DNA of 64,000 nucleotides from Thermohalobaculum sp039027855 (GCA_039027855.1 JBCCJI010000008.1:101168-165167), one strand, 5' to 3'; counted from the first letter of the stretch, positions 1-9,391 are shown. Program-made: numbers and translations. Notes: generated by a model not told the origin, from the sequence alone.

Positions 1-850
1 CGTGACCGGCCACGATCAAGGCCATCAGATTGTTGCGCAGGGTGACCGCATCCATGCGTTGCGTGGTCTCTGGATCCTCCGACGCGATCAGCATGTCGAG
101 CAGATCGGGCGGTTTTGACGCGCCATTTGCGCGCCGCGTCGCGATGATGCCGTCGATCATGCTGTCGATCCGCGCAGCCTGGCGATTGATCAACTGCCCC
201 GGGCGCGGGATCCAGCGTGGCGCGCCCATCAGGTCGAGGAGTGACAGCCGCGCGACATGGCGGATGAAGGCGCTGATCCCCTCGGTGATCGCGTCCCGGT
301 CGAGGGTTTCGCGCCCCGAGAGCGCCACGTCGCAGATCACATCGCAGGTCGCCGTGACCATTTCCGGGTAGAGATCGACCGGCTTGCCGGAGCGGCTTGC
401 CGCAACCAGCCTGTCGGTCGCCGCGACGCCGGCGGCGGCCATGGCCGGCACCTGGTTCTCGATCGCGCGCCGCTGAAACATGGGCGTCATGGCCCGGTGC
501 TGCCAGCGCCATTCGGCACCTTCGATGGTCAGCAGGTTCTCACCCTCGCGCGGGCGAAGGATGCGCTTGGTGACGACGGATTTCGGGTAGTTCGCTTCGC
601 GCGTCTTCAGCACATGCTCAAGCCAGGGCGGGTCCTGCAGCATGACCCAGCCGGCACCCCGACCGCCGCGCAGGATCGGCTCGTGATAGGCCTGCGCCGG
701 GATCAGCTCGAGGATGTTGCGCCGCGCGGTGCGGTAAGACCGCCAAAGCCCAAGCGGCGCGACCGGCGCAGCCACCCCCACCGGCAGCGGGCGCGCCACC
801 CGGCCGATGATCGCTGCAGATCTCGGATCGGCACGCTGGTCGAGGGCCAT
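1..850 (-). CDS. Cytochrome P450, N-terminal part (cut by window edge)
   Basis: Haem monooxygenase of the P450 superfamily; substrate unknown. About 283 residues are visible and the reading frame runs off the left edge. The C-helix signature WxxxR appears as WRWQHR, followed by a P450-like MTPMF segment. The last visible residues, LIVAGH, are the start of the I-helix oxygen-binding motif AGxET. The cysteine haem ligand lies outside the window. The ATG at 850 has GGGAGG about 6 bases upstream. The gene is divergent from the DUF1127 gene, and a 15-base palindrome lies between them. No ferredoxin or reductase gene is visible next to it. Confidence 0.85.
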   Translation of the reverse strand, partial: MALDQRADPRSAAIIGRVARPLPVGVAAPVAPLGLWRSYRTARRNILELIPAQAYHEPILRGGRGAGWVMLQDPPWLEHVLKTREANYPKSVVTKRILRPREGENLLTIEGAEWRWQHRAMTPMFQRRAIENQVPAMAAAGVAATDRLVAASRSGKPVDLYPEMVTATCDVICDVALSGRETLDRDAITEGISAFIRHVARLSLLDLMGAPRWIPRPGQLINRQAARIDSMIDGIIATRRANGASKPPDLLDMLIASEDPETTQRMDAVTLRNNLMALIVAGH

Positions 851-970
851 GGTCGCCTCCCTGCTGTCGGTGGCCGCGGGGCGGGCGGGCGCCCCACGGA
901 GAAAATACCATGGTCTGCGGTCGGGTCTCTGTTGAACGACACGCAACGCTGATTTGCCGCAACGTGTGTT

Positions 971-985
971 CTGAGACGGTCTCAG
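971..985. promoter_or_regulatory. 15-base palindrome, possible operator
   Basis: CTGAGAC-G-GTCTCAG is a perfect dyad of two 7-base arms around one central base. It lies in the divergent gap between the P450 gene (start 850) and the DUF1127 gene (start 1025), about 40 bases upstream of the latter. The size and symmetry resemble operators of dimeric repressors such as TetR-family proteins. No regulator gene is visible in the window beside it, so the function is inference. Confidence 0.45.
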
Positions 986-1024
986 CTCGCTATCTGTTTG
1001 TATGTAGGACACGGGAGAGAGACG

Positions 1025-1255
1025 ATGACGATCCTGACCGCAATGCTCGACACGCTCGTCGCCGCACGCCGGCGGGCAGAGGCGATCCGCCAGCTGCAGG
1101 AAAGCGACGACGCCCTGTTGCGCGATCTTGGCATCACACGCAGCGAGATCATACATTACGTCGATGGCCGGTTGGCCTGGGACAAGTATGGCTATGCGGC
1201 GGCCGAGAACACACCCGCCCAGTCGGCGCCAACAACGCTGCCAAGCGCTGCCTGA
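1025..1255 (+). CDS. DUF1127 (YjiS-like) small protein
   Basis: 76-residue protein with an arginine-rich helix followed by the typical DUF1127 core LLRDLGITRSEI at about residues 31-42. Members of this family are abundant in alphaproteobacteria. Some have been linked to RNA turnover, phosphate uptake or stress responses, but the role of this one cannot be read from the sequence. I chose ATG 1025 rather than the upstream TTG at 998 because GGGAGAGAG precedes it at suitable spacing. The C-terminal 20 residues are Ala/Pro/Thr-rich and probably disordered. Confidence 0.8.
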   Translation: MTILTAMLDTLVAARRRAEAIRQLQESDDALLRDLGITRSEIIHYVDGRLAWDKYGYAAAENTPAQSAPTTLPSAA

Positions 1256-1408
1256 GCGGTTACACCGGCCACATCATGCCCCCTGATGCTGACCTGACGC
1301 TTTCGCGGCGCAGCCCGCGGGCGGCGGGTCGCATGGCGCTGGTGTTCTGGACACCCCCAGCGCGCCCCGGTACATCGCTGCACGACCTCTAAGCGGTGGA
1401 CCGAGACC

Positions 1409-4081
1409 ATGCCCAGCCTCAACGAGATCCGCGCGACGTTTCTCGACTATTTCGCGAAGAGCGGACACGAGATCGTGCCGTCCTCTTCGCTCGTGCCGCG
1501 CAACGATCCCACGCTGATGTTCACCGCCGCGGGCATGGTGCAATTCAAGAACCTCTTCACCGGGCTTGAGCACCGCGGCTATACCCGCGCCTCGACCAGC
1601 CAAAAATGCGTGCGCGCGGGCGGCAAGCATAACGACCTCGACAATGTCGGCTATACGGCGCGGCATCTCACCTTCTTCGAGATGTTGGGGAATTTCTCCT
1701 TCGGCGATTACTTCAAGGAAGACGCCATTCCGCTGGCCTGGAACCTGGTGACGGGCGAGATCGGCCTGCCGAAGGACAGGCTCTGCGTCACGATCTACCA
1801 CGATGACGAGGAAGCCTTCGGGATCTGGAAGAAGATCGGCGTGCCGGAAGACAAGATCATCCGCATCGCCACCGACGACAATTTCTGGACCATGGGTCCG
1901 ACCGGCCCCTGCGGCCCGTGCTCTGAGATCTTCTACGACTATGGCGACCATGTCTGGGGCGGACCGCCGGGCTCGCCCGAGGAAGATGGCGACCGGTTCG
2001 TGGAGATCTGGAACCTCGTCTTCATGCAGTTCGAACAGTATGACGACGGGCGCCCGCGCACTGACTTGCCGCGCCCCTCGATCGACACCGGCATGGGGCT
2101 GGAGCGGATCGGCTCGGTCCTGCAGGGCAAGAACGACGTCTACGACACCGACCTGATGCGGAGCCTCATCGAGGCGTCCGCCGCGGCCTCGGGCGCCGAC
2201 CCGGACGGGCCGGGCAAGACGCATCATCGGGTGATCGCCGACCATCTGCGCTCGACCTCGTTCCTGATGGCCGACGGCGTGCTGCCGTCGAACGAGGGGC
2301 GCGGCTATGTGCTGCGCCGGATCATGCGCCGGGCGATGCGGCATGCGCATCTGCTCGGCGTCGATCGGCCGCTGATGCACCGCTTGGTCCCTGAACTGGT
2401 GCGTCAGATGGGCCAGGCCTTTCCGGAACTGGCGACGGCCCAGGGCCTGATCACCGAGACGCTGGAGCGTGAGGAGATCAGGTTTCGCCGCACGCTCGAC
2501 CGCGGTCTTGGCCTGCTCGAAGACGAAGTCGCGCGCCTGCCCGAGGGCGGGCAACTGGCCGGCGAGACGGCATTCAAGCTCTACGATACTTACGGCTTCC
2601 CGCTCGATCTGACGCAGGATGCCCTGCGCGAGAAGGGCATGACCGTCGATACCGATGGCTTCGACACGGCAATGGCCGAGCAGAAAGCGCAGGCGCGGGC
2701 CGCGCATAAGGGCTCGGGCGAGGTGGCCGAGAGCGCGGCCTTCTTCGAGATCGCCGACCGGGTCGGGCCCACCGAGTTTCTGGGTTACGACACCGATGTG
2801 GCGGAGGGGGTCGTCCGCGCCCTGGTCATCGGCGATGCTGAGGCTGAGACGGCGGGCAATGACGCGCAGGTCAGCGTCATCCTGAACCAGACGCCGTTCT
2901 ATGCCGAGGCCGGTGGCCAGGTCGGCGATACCGGGGTGATCGAGGGGCCGAACGGCCGCCTTGCGGTCAGCGACGTGAAGAAGCGTGTCGGTACGCTTTC
3001 GGCCCATCTCGCCACCGTCGAGAGTGGCAGAATCGCCGTCGGCGACCCGGTGAAGCTGACGGTCGACGGGACGCGGCGCGCGGCGATCAGGGCCAACCAC
3101 TCCGCCACCCATCTGATGCATGAGGCGTTGCGGGGCACGCTTGGCGATCATGTGGCCCAACGTGGCAGCCTTGTCGCGCCCGATCGCCTGCGCTTCGATT
3201 TCGTGCAGAACGATGCGATGACGGCCGAGCAGATGGCGGTCGTCGAGGCTGAGGTGAACGATCTCGTCCGCCAGGACGCGCCGGTCAGCACCCGCCTGAT
3301 GACGCCCGACGACGCCGTTGCCGAGGGGGCGCGCGCGCTCTTCGGTGAGAAGTACGGCGAGGAGGTGCGCGTCGTCTCGATGGGGCGCCGGACGGCGGCA
3401 CATATGGGCGGCACCAGCGGGCCGCAGGGCCTGACCTATTCGCTCGAGCTCTGCGGCGGCATCCATGTCGCGCGCACCGGCGAGATCGGGCTTTTCAAGC
3501 TCGTCAGCGAAAGCGCCTCCTCGGCCGGCGTGCGCCGGATCGAAGCGCTCACCGGCGCGGCGGCGCTGGCTTATGTGGCCGAGCGTGAGGCGGCGCTGGA
3601 AGCCGTGGCCGGCCAGCTCAAGGTGCGCCCGACAGACGCTGCGGAGCGCATCAAGGCCCTGATGGCCGAGCGCCGCCAGATGGAGCAGGAGATCGCGGCG
3701 CTGCGCAAGCAGGTGGCGCTCGGCGGTGGCGGTCAGGCGCCGGCTCAGGCGCGTGATGTGTCAGGTACGCCGTTCTTCACCCAGACCCTGCCAGGCGCAA
3801 ACCCCAAGGATCTGCGCGGCCTGATCGACGAGCATAAGAAGCGCCTCGGCTCGGCCGTGGTGCTGCTGATCGCCGACACCGATGGCAAGGCGACCGTTGC
3901 TGTCGGCGTGACCGAGGATCTGACGGGGGCCCATTCGGCGGTGGACCTTGTCCGCGCGGCGGTTGCGGCAGTTGGCGGTAAGGGTGGCGGCGGCCGGCCC
4001 GACATGGCGCAGGGCGGTGGCCCGGAAGGGGCCAAGGCAAGCGAGGCCATCGCCGCCGTCGAGGCGTTGCTCGCCGCCTGA
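1409..4081 (+). CDS. alaS: Alanine--tRNA ligase
   Basis: Charges tRNA-Ala with alanine in the cytoplasm. The 890 residues match the full-length bacterial enzyme. The N-terminal class II catalytic core includes the conserved stretch TSQKCVRAGGKHNDLDNVGY near residue 65. The editing domain carries the zinc motifs HSATH near residue 564 and CGGIH near 681. The C-Ala/DHHA1 domain has the glycine-rich GGKGGGGRPDMAQGGG near residue 855. The ATG at 1409 begins at the expected MPSLNEIR position. The 153 bases upstream contain no gene and no clear terminator. The gene stands alone. Confidence 0.98.
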   Translation: MPSLNEIRATFLDYFAKSGHEIVPSSSLVPRNDPTLMFTAAGMVQFKNLFTGLEHRGYTRASTSQKCVRAGGKHNDLDNVGYTARHLTFFEMLGNFSFGDYFKEDAIPLAWNLVTGEIGLPKDRLCVTIYHDDEEAFGIWKKIGVPEDKIIRIATDDNFWTMGPTGPCGPCSEIFYDYGDHVWGGPPGSPEEDGDRFVEIWNLVFMQFEQYDDGRPRTDLPRPSIDTGMGLERIGSVLQGKNDVYDTDLMRSLIEASAAASGADPDGPGKTHHRVIADHLRSTSFLMADGVLPSNEGRGYVLRRIMRRAMRHAHLLGVDRPLMHRLVPELVRQMGQAFPELATAQGLITETLEREEIRFRRTLDRGLGLLEDEVARLPEGGQLAGETAFKLYDTYGFPLDLTQDALREKGMTVDTDGFDTAMAEQKAQARAAHKGSGEVAESAAFFEIADRVGPTEFLGYDTDVAEGVVRALVIGDAEAETAGNDAQVSVILNQTPFYAEAGGQVGDTGVIEGPNGRLAVSDVKKRVGTLSAHLATVESGRIAVGDPVKLTVDGTRRAAIRANHSATHLMHEALRGTLGDHVAQRGSLVAPDRLRFDFVQNDAMTAEQMAVVEAEVNDLVRQDAPVSTRLMTPDDAVAEGARALFGEKYGEEVRVVSMGRRTAAHMGGTSGPQGLTYSLELCGGIHVARTGEIGLFKLVSESASSAGVRRIEALTGAAALAYVAEREAALEAVAGQLKVRPTDAAERIKALMAERRQMEQEIAALRKQVALGGGGQAPAQARDVSGTPFFTQTLPGANPKDLRGLIDEHKKRLGSAVVLLIADTDGKATVAVGVTEDLTGAHSAVDLVRAAVAAVGGKGGGGRPDMAQGGGPEGAKASEAIAAVEALLAA

Positions 4082-4267
4082 TCGGCCGTCGATCGCGGTT
4101 CGGAAGACGCTGTAGCGACGGCTGCGCCAGTGCAAAAGAGCGGCCGGTGCTACGGGTGATCGGGCGAATTCCGACGCGATTTACCGGATTTCTTTCTTTT
4201 CCGCTGGCGCGACGGTGCGCCCTCACGCGAGCGTGTAGGGGGCATCGGCAGCAGAGGAGAGAGCCCG

Positions 4268-4909
4268 ATGAAGAGATTTTTGATCTTGACGGTCGCAGGC
4301 GGCGCGTTGATCGCCGGTGTCGTCGGCGTCACCGCTCAGACCACGCCCGCCAACAGCCCGAGCAGCCCGGCCCCTGGGCAGATCGCCAGCATCGCGCCCG
4401 ATCCGACCGAGATCGGCCACCGCCGCGGCGCCCATCGTGCGCATCACCGGGGCGGGCGGCGCATGGGTCAGCGTCTGCGCCGGCTGCGCGATCAGTATGA
4501 CGCCGATGGCAACGGCCTGATCACCCAGACCGAGATCGACGAGGGCCGCCGCGACCAGATCGAGGAGTTCGACACCAACACCGACGGCGCGCTCAGCATT
4601 GCCGAGTTCGAGGCGCTCTGGATGCAGGCGATGCGCGAGCGGATGGTGCGCCGGTTCCAGCGTCATGACCGCGACGGCGACGGTCTCGTGACCGAGGAGG
4701 AGTATGTCGACACCCTCTCCGATCTCGTCGAACGGCGGGATCGCACGGGCGATGGCGCGCTGGGCCGCGACGACCTGCGCCATGCCGGTCGGTTCGACCG
4801 TGAGACACGCGAGCGCCGGCGCGGTGAGCGGATGTTGGAGCGTTTGCAGCGCCGCTTCCCGGACCTGTTCGAAGAAGAGGCAGCGCCCGAGGGTGACCGC
4901 GAGCTTTGA
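4268..4909 (+). CDS. Secreted EF-hand protein
   Basis: 213-residue calcium-binding-type protein. A signal peptide (MKRFLILTVAGGALIAGVVG, then VTAQ) suggests export to the periplasm. After a His/Arg-rich linker there are four DxDxDG-like loops: DADGNGLITQTE near residue 78, DTNTDGALSIAE near 102, DRDGDGLVTEEE near 134 and DRTGDGALGRDD near 157. The first three have well-formed ligand spacing. A GAGGAGAGAGCCCG stretch upstream supplies the ribosome site. Function is unknown beyond probable calcium binding. It is convergent with pdhC, with a strong hairpin between them. Confidence 0.8.
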   Translation: MKRFLILTVAGGALIAGVVGVTAQTTPANSPSSPAPGQIASIAPDPTEIGHRRGAHRAHHRGGRRMGQRLRRLRDQYDADGNGLITQTEIDEGRRDQIEEFDTNTDGALSIAEFEALWMQAMRERMVRRFQRHDRDGDGLVTEEEYVDTLSDLVERRDRTGDGALGRDDLRHAGRFDRETRERRRGERMLERLQRRFPDLFEEEAAPEGDREL

Positions 4910-4917
4910 CGCAACAA

Positions 4918-4941
4918 GGGGCGCCGGTCGCCCGGCGCCCC
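4918..4941. terminator. Strong GC hairpin between convergent genes
   Basis: A perfect 10-bp stem GGGGCGCCGG/CCGGCGCCCC closes a TCGC loop just after the EF-hand stop (4909) and before the pdhC stop (5004). There is no long T-tract on either strand, only TTGTTG on the minus side. It is a likely bidirectional or Rho-assisted terminator rather than a textbook intrinsic one. Confidence 0.5.
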
Positions 4942-5003
4942 CTGTCACGTGACGATCCCTCTGCTGGACACCGTCGCCCAAGCTCGTCCACCAGGCGGCG
5001 GTG

Positions 5004-6356
5004 TCACATCAGCATGCTCATCGGATCCTCGAGGAAGGTCTTGAACGCATCGAGGAACTGCGCGCCAAGCGCCCCGTCGATCACCCGGTGATCGACCGAC
5101 AGCGTGACTGACATCACCGTTGCCGCGGCCAGCGCGCCGTCCTTTACCACAGGCTTCTTCACGCCAGCGCCGACCGCCAGGATCGAGGCATGGGGCGGAT
5201 TGATGACTGCGTCGAAGTTGTCGATGCCGAACATGCCGAGGTTGGAGATGGCGAAGCTGCCGCCCTGATACTCCTGCGGCGCCAGTTTGCGGTCGCGGGC
5301 GCGGGCTGCCAGGTCCTTCATTTCCGCCGAGATCGCCGACATGGACTTGGCATCGGCATCGCGGATGACCGGGGTGAACAGGCCACCCTCGATGGCCACA
5401 GCCACCGCGACATCGGCGGCCTCGAACTGCAGCACGCGGTCGCCCGCCCAGACGGCGTTGCAGCCGGGCACGGCCTTCAGCGCGAGCGCCGAGGCCTTGA
5501 TGATGTAGTCGTTGACCGAGAGCTTGACGCCACGCTTTTCGCCCTTGGCATTCATCTGCGCCCGGAAGGCCAGCAGGTCGTCCAGCAGGATGTCGCGTCG
5601 CAGATAGAAGTGCGGGATGGTCTGCTTCGCCTCGGTCAGGCGCGCGGCGATGGTCTTGCGCATCCCATCCAGGGTCACCTCGTCATAGGTGCGGTCGGTG
5701 TACATCTTCTTCACCGCATCCGCGCCCATGCCTTGCGCAGCTGCAGGCGCCGCCGGGGCTGCGGCCGGGGCCGCCGCGGGCGCGGCCGCCGGGGCCTTGC
5801 CGGTGCCATCGACCAGCGCCTTGTCAACATCGGCTTTCACCACCCGGCCATGGGGTCCGCTGCCCTTGATGGCGGCGATGTCGAGCCCGTTGTCCTGGGC
5901 GATGCGCCGGGCAAGCGGTGAGGAGAAGACGCGGCTGCCGCCAGCGGAGGGGGCCGCGGGGGCAGCGCTCGCCGCGGGGGCCGCGGCTTCTGCAGGGGCC
6001 GCCGCTGCGGTCGCCGAGGCGCCGTTCGCCGTGCCGTTCACACTGCCGTTAGCCACCGGGGCAGGGCCAGCAGCGGGCGCTGCACCGGCGCTGTCGATGG
6101 CACTCGCGTCCTCGCCTTCCTCCAGCAGGATGCCGATGACGGCATTGACCTTCACGCCTTCGGTGCCTTCGGCGATCAGGATCTTGCCCATGGTCCCTTC
6201 ATCGACGGCTTCGACTTCCATCGTCGCCTTGTCGGTCTCGATCTCGGCGATCACGTCGCCCGAACTGACCTCGTCACCTTCCGCGACCGTCCACTTGGCG
6301 AGCTTGCCCTCCTCCATCGTCGGCGACAGAGCGGGCATCAGGATATTGATTGGCAT
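5004..6356 (-). CDS. pdhC: Dihydrolipoamide acetyltransferase (E2) of pyruvate dehydrogenase
   Basis: Transfers the acetyl group from lipoamide to CoA in the pyruvate dehydrogenase complex. 450 residues: one N-terminal lipoyl domain with the lipoylated Lys43 in ETDKATM, an Ala/Pro-rich linker, a peripheral-subunit-binding domain near 145-180 (PLARRIAQDNG), a second Ala/Pro linker, and the catalytic domain with HRVIDG near residue 423. I chose the ATG at 6356 because it gives the canonical MPINILMPALSPTMEEG start and has AGGGAGCGGG upstream. A longer frame to 6404 would overlap pdhB. It is the third gene of the pdhA-pdhB-pdhC operon, 13 bases after pdhB. Confidence 0.96.
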   Translation of the reverse strand: MPINILMPALSPTMEEGKLAKWTVAEGDEVSSGDVIAEIETDKATMEVEAVDEGTMGKILIAEGTEGVKVNAVIGILLEEGEDASAIDSAGAAPAAGPAPVANGSVNGTANGASATAAAAPAEAAAPAASAAPAAPSAGGSRVFSSPLARRIAQDNGLDIAAIKGSGPHGRVVKADVDKALVDGTGKAPAAAPAAAPAAAPAAPAAAQGMGADAVKKMYTDRTYDEVTLDGMRKTIAARLTEAKQTIPHFYLRRDILLDDLLAFRAQMNAKGEKRGVKLSVNDYIIKASALALKAVPGCNAVWAGDRVLQFEAADVAVAVAIEGGLFTPVIRDADAKSMSAISAEMKDLAARARDRKLAPQEYQGGSFAISNLGMFGIDNFDAVINPPHASILAVGAGVKKPVVKDGALAAATVMSVTLSVDHRVIDGALGAQFLDAFKTFLEDPMSMLM

Positions 6357-6369
6357 CGGTCCCGCTCCC

Positions 6370-7755
6370 TCAGCGATAGCAGACGGCTTTGGCGGCCTCG
6401 ACAACCTCGTCGGTCGTCACAAGCGCCAGCTTTTCGAGATTGGCCGCATAGGGCATGGGCACGTCCTTGCCGGTCAGATTGATCACCGGCGCGTCGAGAT
6501 AGTCGAAGGCCTCCTGCATCAGAAAGGCCGAGATGTGGTTGCCGACCGAGCATTGCGGCCAGCCTTCCTCGACGGTGATGCAGCGGTTGGTCTTCATCAC
6601 CGAGCGGATGACGGCGCCGCGGTCCATCGGGCGGATCGTGCGTAGGTCGATCACCTCTGCATCGATGCCGTCGCCCGCCAGCCGCTCGGCGGCTTCCATC
6701 GCATAGCTCATGCCGATGCCGAAGCTGACGATGGTCAGGTCGTTGCCGCTGCGGGCGACCCGCGCCTTGCCGAGCGGGACGGTGAAATCATCCATGTCCG
6801 GCACGTCGAAGGTGCGGCCGTAGAGGATCTCGTTCTCGAGGAAGATCACCGGGTTCGGATCGCGCACCGCCGATTTTAGCAGGCCCTTATAGTCGGCCGC
6901 CGTATAGGGCATCACGACCTTGAGACCCGGGATATTGCTGTACCACGCGGCGTAGTCCTGGCTGTGCTGGGCGCCGACGCGCGCAGCTGCGCCATTGGGG
7001 CCGCGGAACACGATGGGACAGCCCATCTGACCGCCCGACATGTACAGCGTCTTCGCGGCCGAGTTGATGATGTGGTCGATCGCCTGCATGGCGAAGTTGA
7101 AGGTCATGAACTCGACGATCGGATGCAGCCCCGCAAAGGCCGCGCCGACGCCGATACCGGCAAACCCATGCTCGGTGATCGGCGTGTCGATCACGCGCTT
7201 GGCGCCGAACTCGTCGAGCAAGCCCTCTGTGATCTTGTAGGCGCCCTGGTACTCGGCGACCTCCTCACCCATGACAAAGACGCGGTCGTCGCGGCGCATC
7301 TCCTCGGCCATGGCATCGCGGAGTGCGACGCGCACGGTCTCGGTCTTCATCGTCGTGCCCTCGGGCCAGTCGGGCTCGGCCGGCGGCGCCTCGGCAACTG
7401 CGGCGGGCACCGGGGCAGGGGTCGCGGCTGCGGGGGCCTCTGCCGCGGGCGCCGGCGTCTCGGCGGCGGCAGGGGCGGCGCCATTGGCCGCCTCGGCGGC
7501 GCTTGCGTCCTCACCGTCCTCCAGCAGCACGGCGATGGGGGTGTTGACCTTTACCCCCTCGGTGCCTTCGGCGATCAGGATCTTGCCGATCTTACCCTCG
7601 TCGACGGCTTCCACCTCCATGGTGGCCTTGTCAGTCTCGATCTCGGCAATGACGTCGCCTGAGGTGACCTCGTCACCCTCCTTGACGTTCCATTTCGCGA
7701 GCTTGCCTTCCTCCATCGTCGGTGAAAGCGCGGGCATCAGTACCTGAATGGTCAT
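6370..7755 (-). CDS. pdhB: Pyruvate dehydrogenase E1 component, beta subunit, with lipoyl domain
   Basis: Forms the alpha2-beta2 E1 enzyme that decarboxylates pyruvate with thiamine diphosphate. 461 residues. An N-terminal lipoyl domain (Lys43 in ETDKATM) nearly identical to that of pdhC is joined by an Ala/Pro linker to the E1-beta transketolase-like domain starting near residue 135 (VRVALRDAMAEEM). A lipoyl domain on E1-beta is typical of alphaproteobacteria. The close similarity of the two lipoyl regions in pdhB and pdhC suggests they are kept alike. It lies 50 bases after pdhA. Confidence 0.97.
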   Translation of the reverse strand: MTIQVLMPALSPTMEEGKLAKWNVKEGDEVTSGDVIAEIETDKATMEVEAVDEGKIGKILIAEGTEGVKVNTPIAVLLEDGEDASAAEAANGAAPAAAETPAPAAEAPAAATPAPVPAAVAEAPPAEPDWPEGTTMKTETVRVALRDAMAEEMRRDDRVFVMGEEVAEYQGAYKITEGLLDEFGAKRVIDTPITEHGFAGIGVGAAFAGLHPIVEFMTFNFAMQAIDHIINSAAKTLYMSGGQMGCPIVFRGPNGAAARVGAQHSQDYAAWYSNIPGLKVVMPYTAADYKGLLKSAVRDPNPVIFLENEILYGRTFDVPDMDDFTVPLGKARVARSGNDLTIVSFGIGMSYAMEAAERLAGDGIDAEVIDLRTIRPMDRGAVIRSVMKTNRCITVEEGWPQCSVGNHISAFLMQEAFDYLDAPVINLTGKDVPMPYAANLEKLALVTTDEVVEAAKAVCYR

Positions 7756-7805
7756 CCGAGCGTCCTCTCCCAGGAAACGTTTTGTTGGGCCGTTGGCTCG
7801 GCCGG

Positions 7806-8900
7806 TTATTCTGCCGCCTGGGGCAGTACTTCGGTGGTGATGTCGGTCCAGAGCTCCTCGAGGGCGGGCTCGGGGCTGTCCTGCGCGAACTGCGCGCTCT
7901 CGTTGACGCGGGCCTTCACGTCCTTGTCGATCTTCTTCAGCGCGTCCTCGTCCGCCAGACCCTGCTCGATCATCAGCTTTTTCAGCTGCTCGATCGGGTC
8001 ACGCGTGTCGCGCATTTGGCTGACCTCGTCGCGGGTGCGGTACTTGGCCGGGTCGGACATGGAGTGGCCGCGATAGCGGTAGGTCTTGCACTCCAGCACA
8101 TAGGGGCCCTTGCCCGACCGGCAGTGCTCCAAGGCGCGGCGCCCCGCATCGGCGACCGCCACGACATCCATGCCGTCGACCTCCTCGCCTTCGATCCCGA
8201 AGGCCTGGCCGCGCCGGTAAAGCTCCATCGAGCTTGTCGAACGCTGCTGCGAGGTGCCCATGGCGTATTTGTTGTTCTCGATCACGAAGATCACCGGCAG
8301 CTTCCAGAGGGCGGCCATGTTGAAGGTCTCGTAGACCTGGCCCTGGTTGGCGGAGCCGTCGCCGAAATACGTCATCGAGACGTTGCCGTTGCCGGTGTAC
8401 TGGTTTGCGAGTGCCAGACCCGCGCCGAGCGGCACCTGAGCGCCGACGATGCCATGGCCCCCATAGAACTCCTTTTCCTTGGAGAACATGTGCATCGAGC
8501 CGCCCTTGCCCCTGGAGTAGCCGCCCTCGCGCCCCGTCAGTTCGGCCATCACGCCCTTAGGGTCCATGCCCGCGGCGAGCATATGGCCGTGATCGCGATA
8601 GGAGGTGATGACCTGATCGCCCTCGATGCACTGGCTCTGCAGGCCGACCACGACGGCTTCCTGGCCGATGTAGAGGTGGCAGAACCCACCGATGAGACCC
8701 ATGCCGTAGAGCTGGCCGGCTTTCTCCTCAAAGCGTCGGATCAGCAGCATGTCCTCGTAGTATTTGCGCATCTCCTCGGGCGAGGGCGAGTTCTTGGCCG
8801 GCTTTTTCGCCCGGGTCGTTGCGCCTGATTTCGAGGCGCCGGCGCGAGTGGCCGCCGGTTTTGTGCCGTTGGCGCTGCTGCTCTTGCGGGCGGTTGCCAT
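7806..8900 (-). CDS. pdhA: Pyruvate dehydrogenase E1 component, alpha subunit
   Basis: Thiamine-diphosphate-binding subunit of E1. 364 residues. The TPP motif starts at GDGSANQGQVYE and ends in ENN, and the conserved GSMHMFSKEKEFYGGHG is present. I chose the ATG at 8900 for the GGAGGATCCCC ribosome site; a longer frame to 8954 lacks one. Before the catalytic domain there is a 40-residue Ala/Lys/Ser/Thr-rich basic tail, unusual in composition and probably disordered. First gene of the pdh operon; its promoter should lie in the 188-base gap up to the FtsB-like gene. Confidence 0.96.
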   Translation of the reverse strand: MATARKSSSANGTKPAATRAGASKSGATTRAKKPAKNSPSPEEMRKYYEDMLLIRRFEEKAGQLYGMGLIGGFCHLYIGQEAVVVGLQSQCIEGDQVITSYRDHGHMLAAGMDPKGVMAELTGREGGYSRGKGGSMHMFSKEKEFYGGHGIVGAQVPLGAGLALANQYTGNGNVSMTYFGDGSANQGQVYETFNMAALWKLPVIFVIENNKYAMGTSQQRSTSSMELYRRGQAFGIEGEEVDGMDVVAVADAGRRALEHCRSGKGPYVLECKTYRYRGHSMSDPAKYRTRDEVSQMRDTRDPIEQLKKLMIEQGLADEDALKKIDKDVKARVNESAQFAQDSPEPALEELWTDITTEVLPQAAE

Positions 8901-9088
8901 GGGGATCCTCCAGATCGACACGGGCCGCCTTCTGCGGCGCTCTTCTAAGTTCATGCAGCGGGGAAAGCGGCGCCGCCGCAGCGCAATTGGCCGACAGTGA
9001 TCCGGCCCGCTTTGATCGCAACATTACGACCGCGACAGCCCACCGCAAGTGCGTTGGACCCCTACCTTTTGGTACGTCGGCAAGACCG

Positions 9089-9391
9089 TCAGGGGCGGAG
9101 AAGCAGGTCTTCGGTTCGCGCGAGCCCAAGCACGATGCGAGCCCGTTCGTCCAGGAGATCAGGGTCGATTACCGGCCCCTTGAGGCGCTCCACGCGGTTG
9201 CGGATCACGGCGTCCTCGGACAGCACCTCGGCGTGCTCGACCTGCAAGCGCGCCTTCAGGGCCTCGGCCTCACGCAGGGCGCGCCAGCCGGTCTCGCCCG
9301 CGATTGCACTGTGCAAGAAAACGAGAGCGATCGCACCCATCAGCACGTAGCATCCAGGAGCCAGGATCTGGCGCCATCTCATCCTGCTCAC
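9089..9391 (-). CDS. FtsB/DivIC-like septum formation initiator
   Basis: Small bitopic cell-division protein that in other bacteria bridges FtsL and FtsQ. About 100 residues: short cytoplasmic N-terminus, one membrane helix near residues 12-30 (CYVLMGAIALVFLHSAI), then a charged coiled coil. The DERARIVLGLARTEDLL segment near the C-terminus matches the family tail. I chose GTG 9391 because GGAGG lies six bases upstream. ATG 9382 is too close to a purine run, and TTG 9436 has no ribosome site. Its position between enolase and pdhA is the usual alphaproteobacterial order. Confidence 0.82.
   Translation of the reverse strand: MSRMRWRQILAPGCYVLMGAIALVFLHSAIAGETGWRALREAEALKARLQVEHAEVLSEDAVIRNRVERLKGPVIDPDLLDERARIVLGLARTEDLLLRP

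Noticed and set aside
257..952. Plus-strand open frame at the left edge
   Set aside because: It is the antisense of the cytochrome P450 gene and its translation has no recognisable domain.
1274..3466. 730-codon open frame antisense to alaS
   Set aside because: GC-rich coding DNA often leaves a long open frame on the opposite strand. The translation has no domain, is His/Arg-rich and lies entirely over a certain gene.
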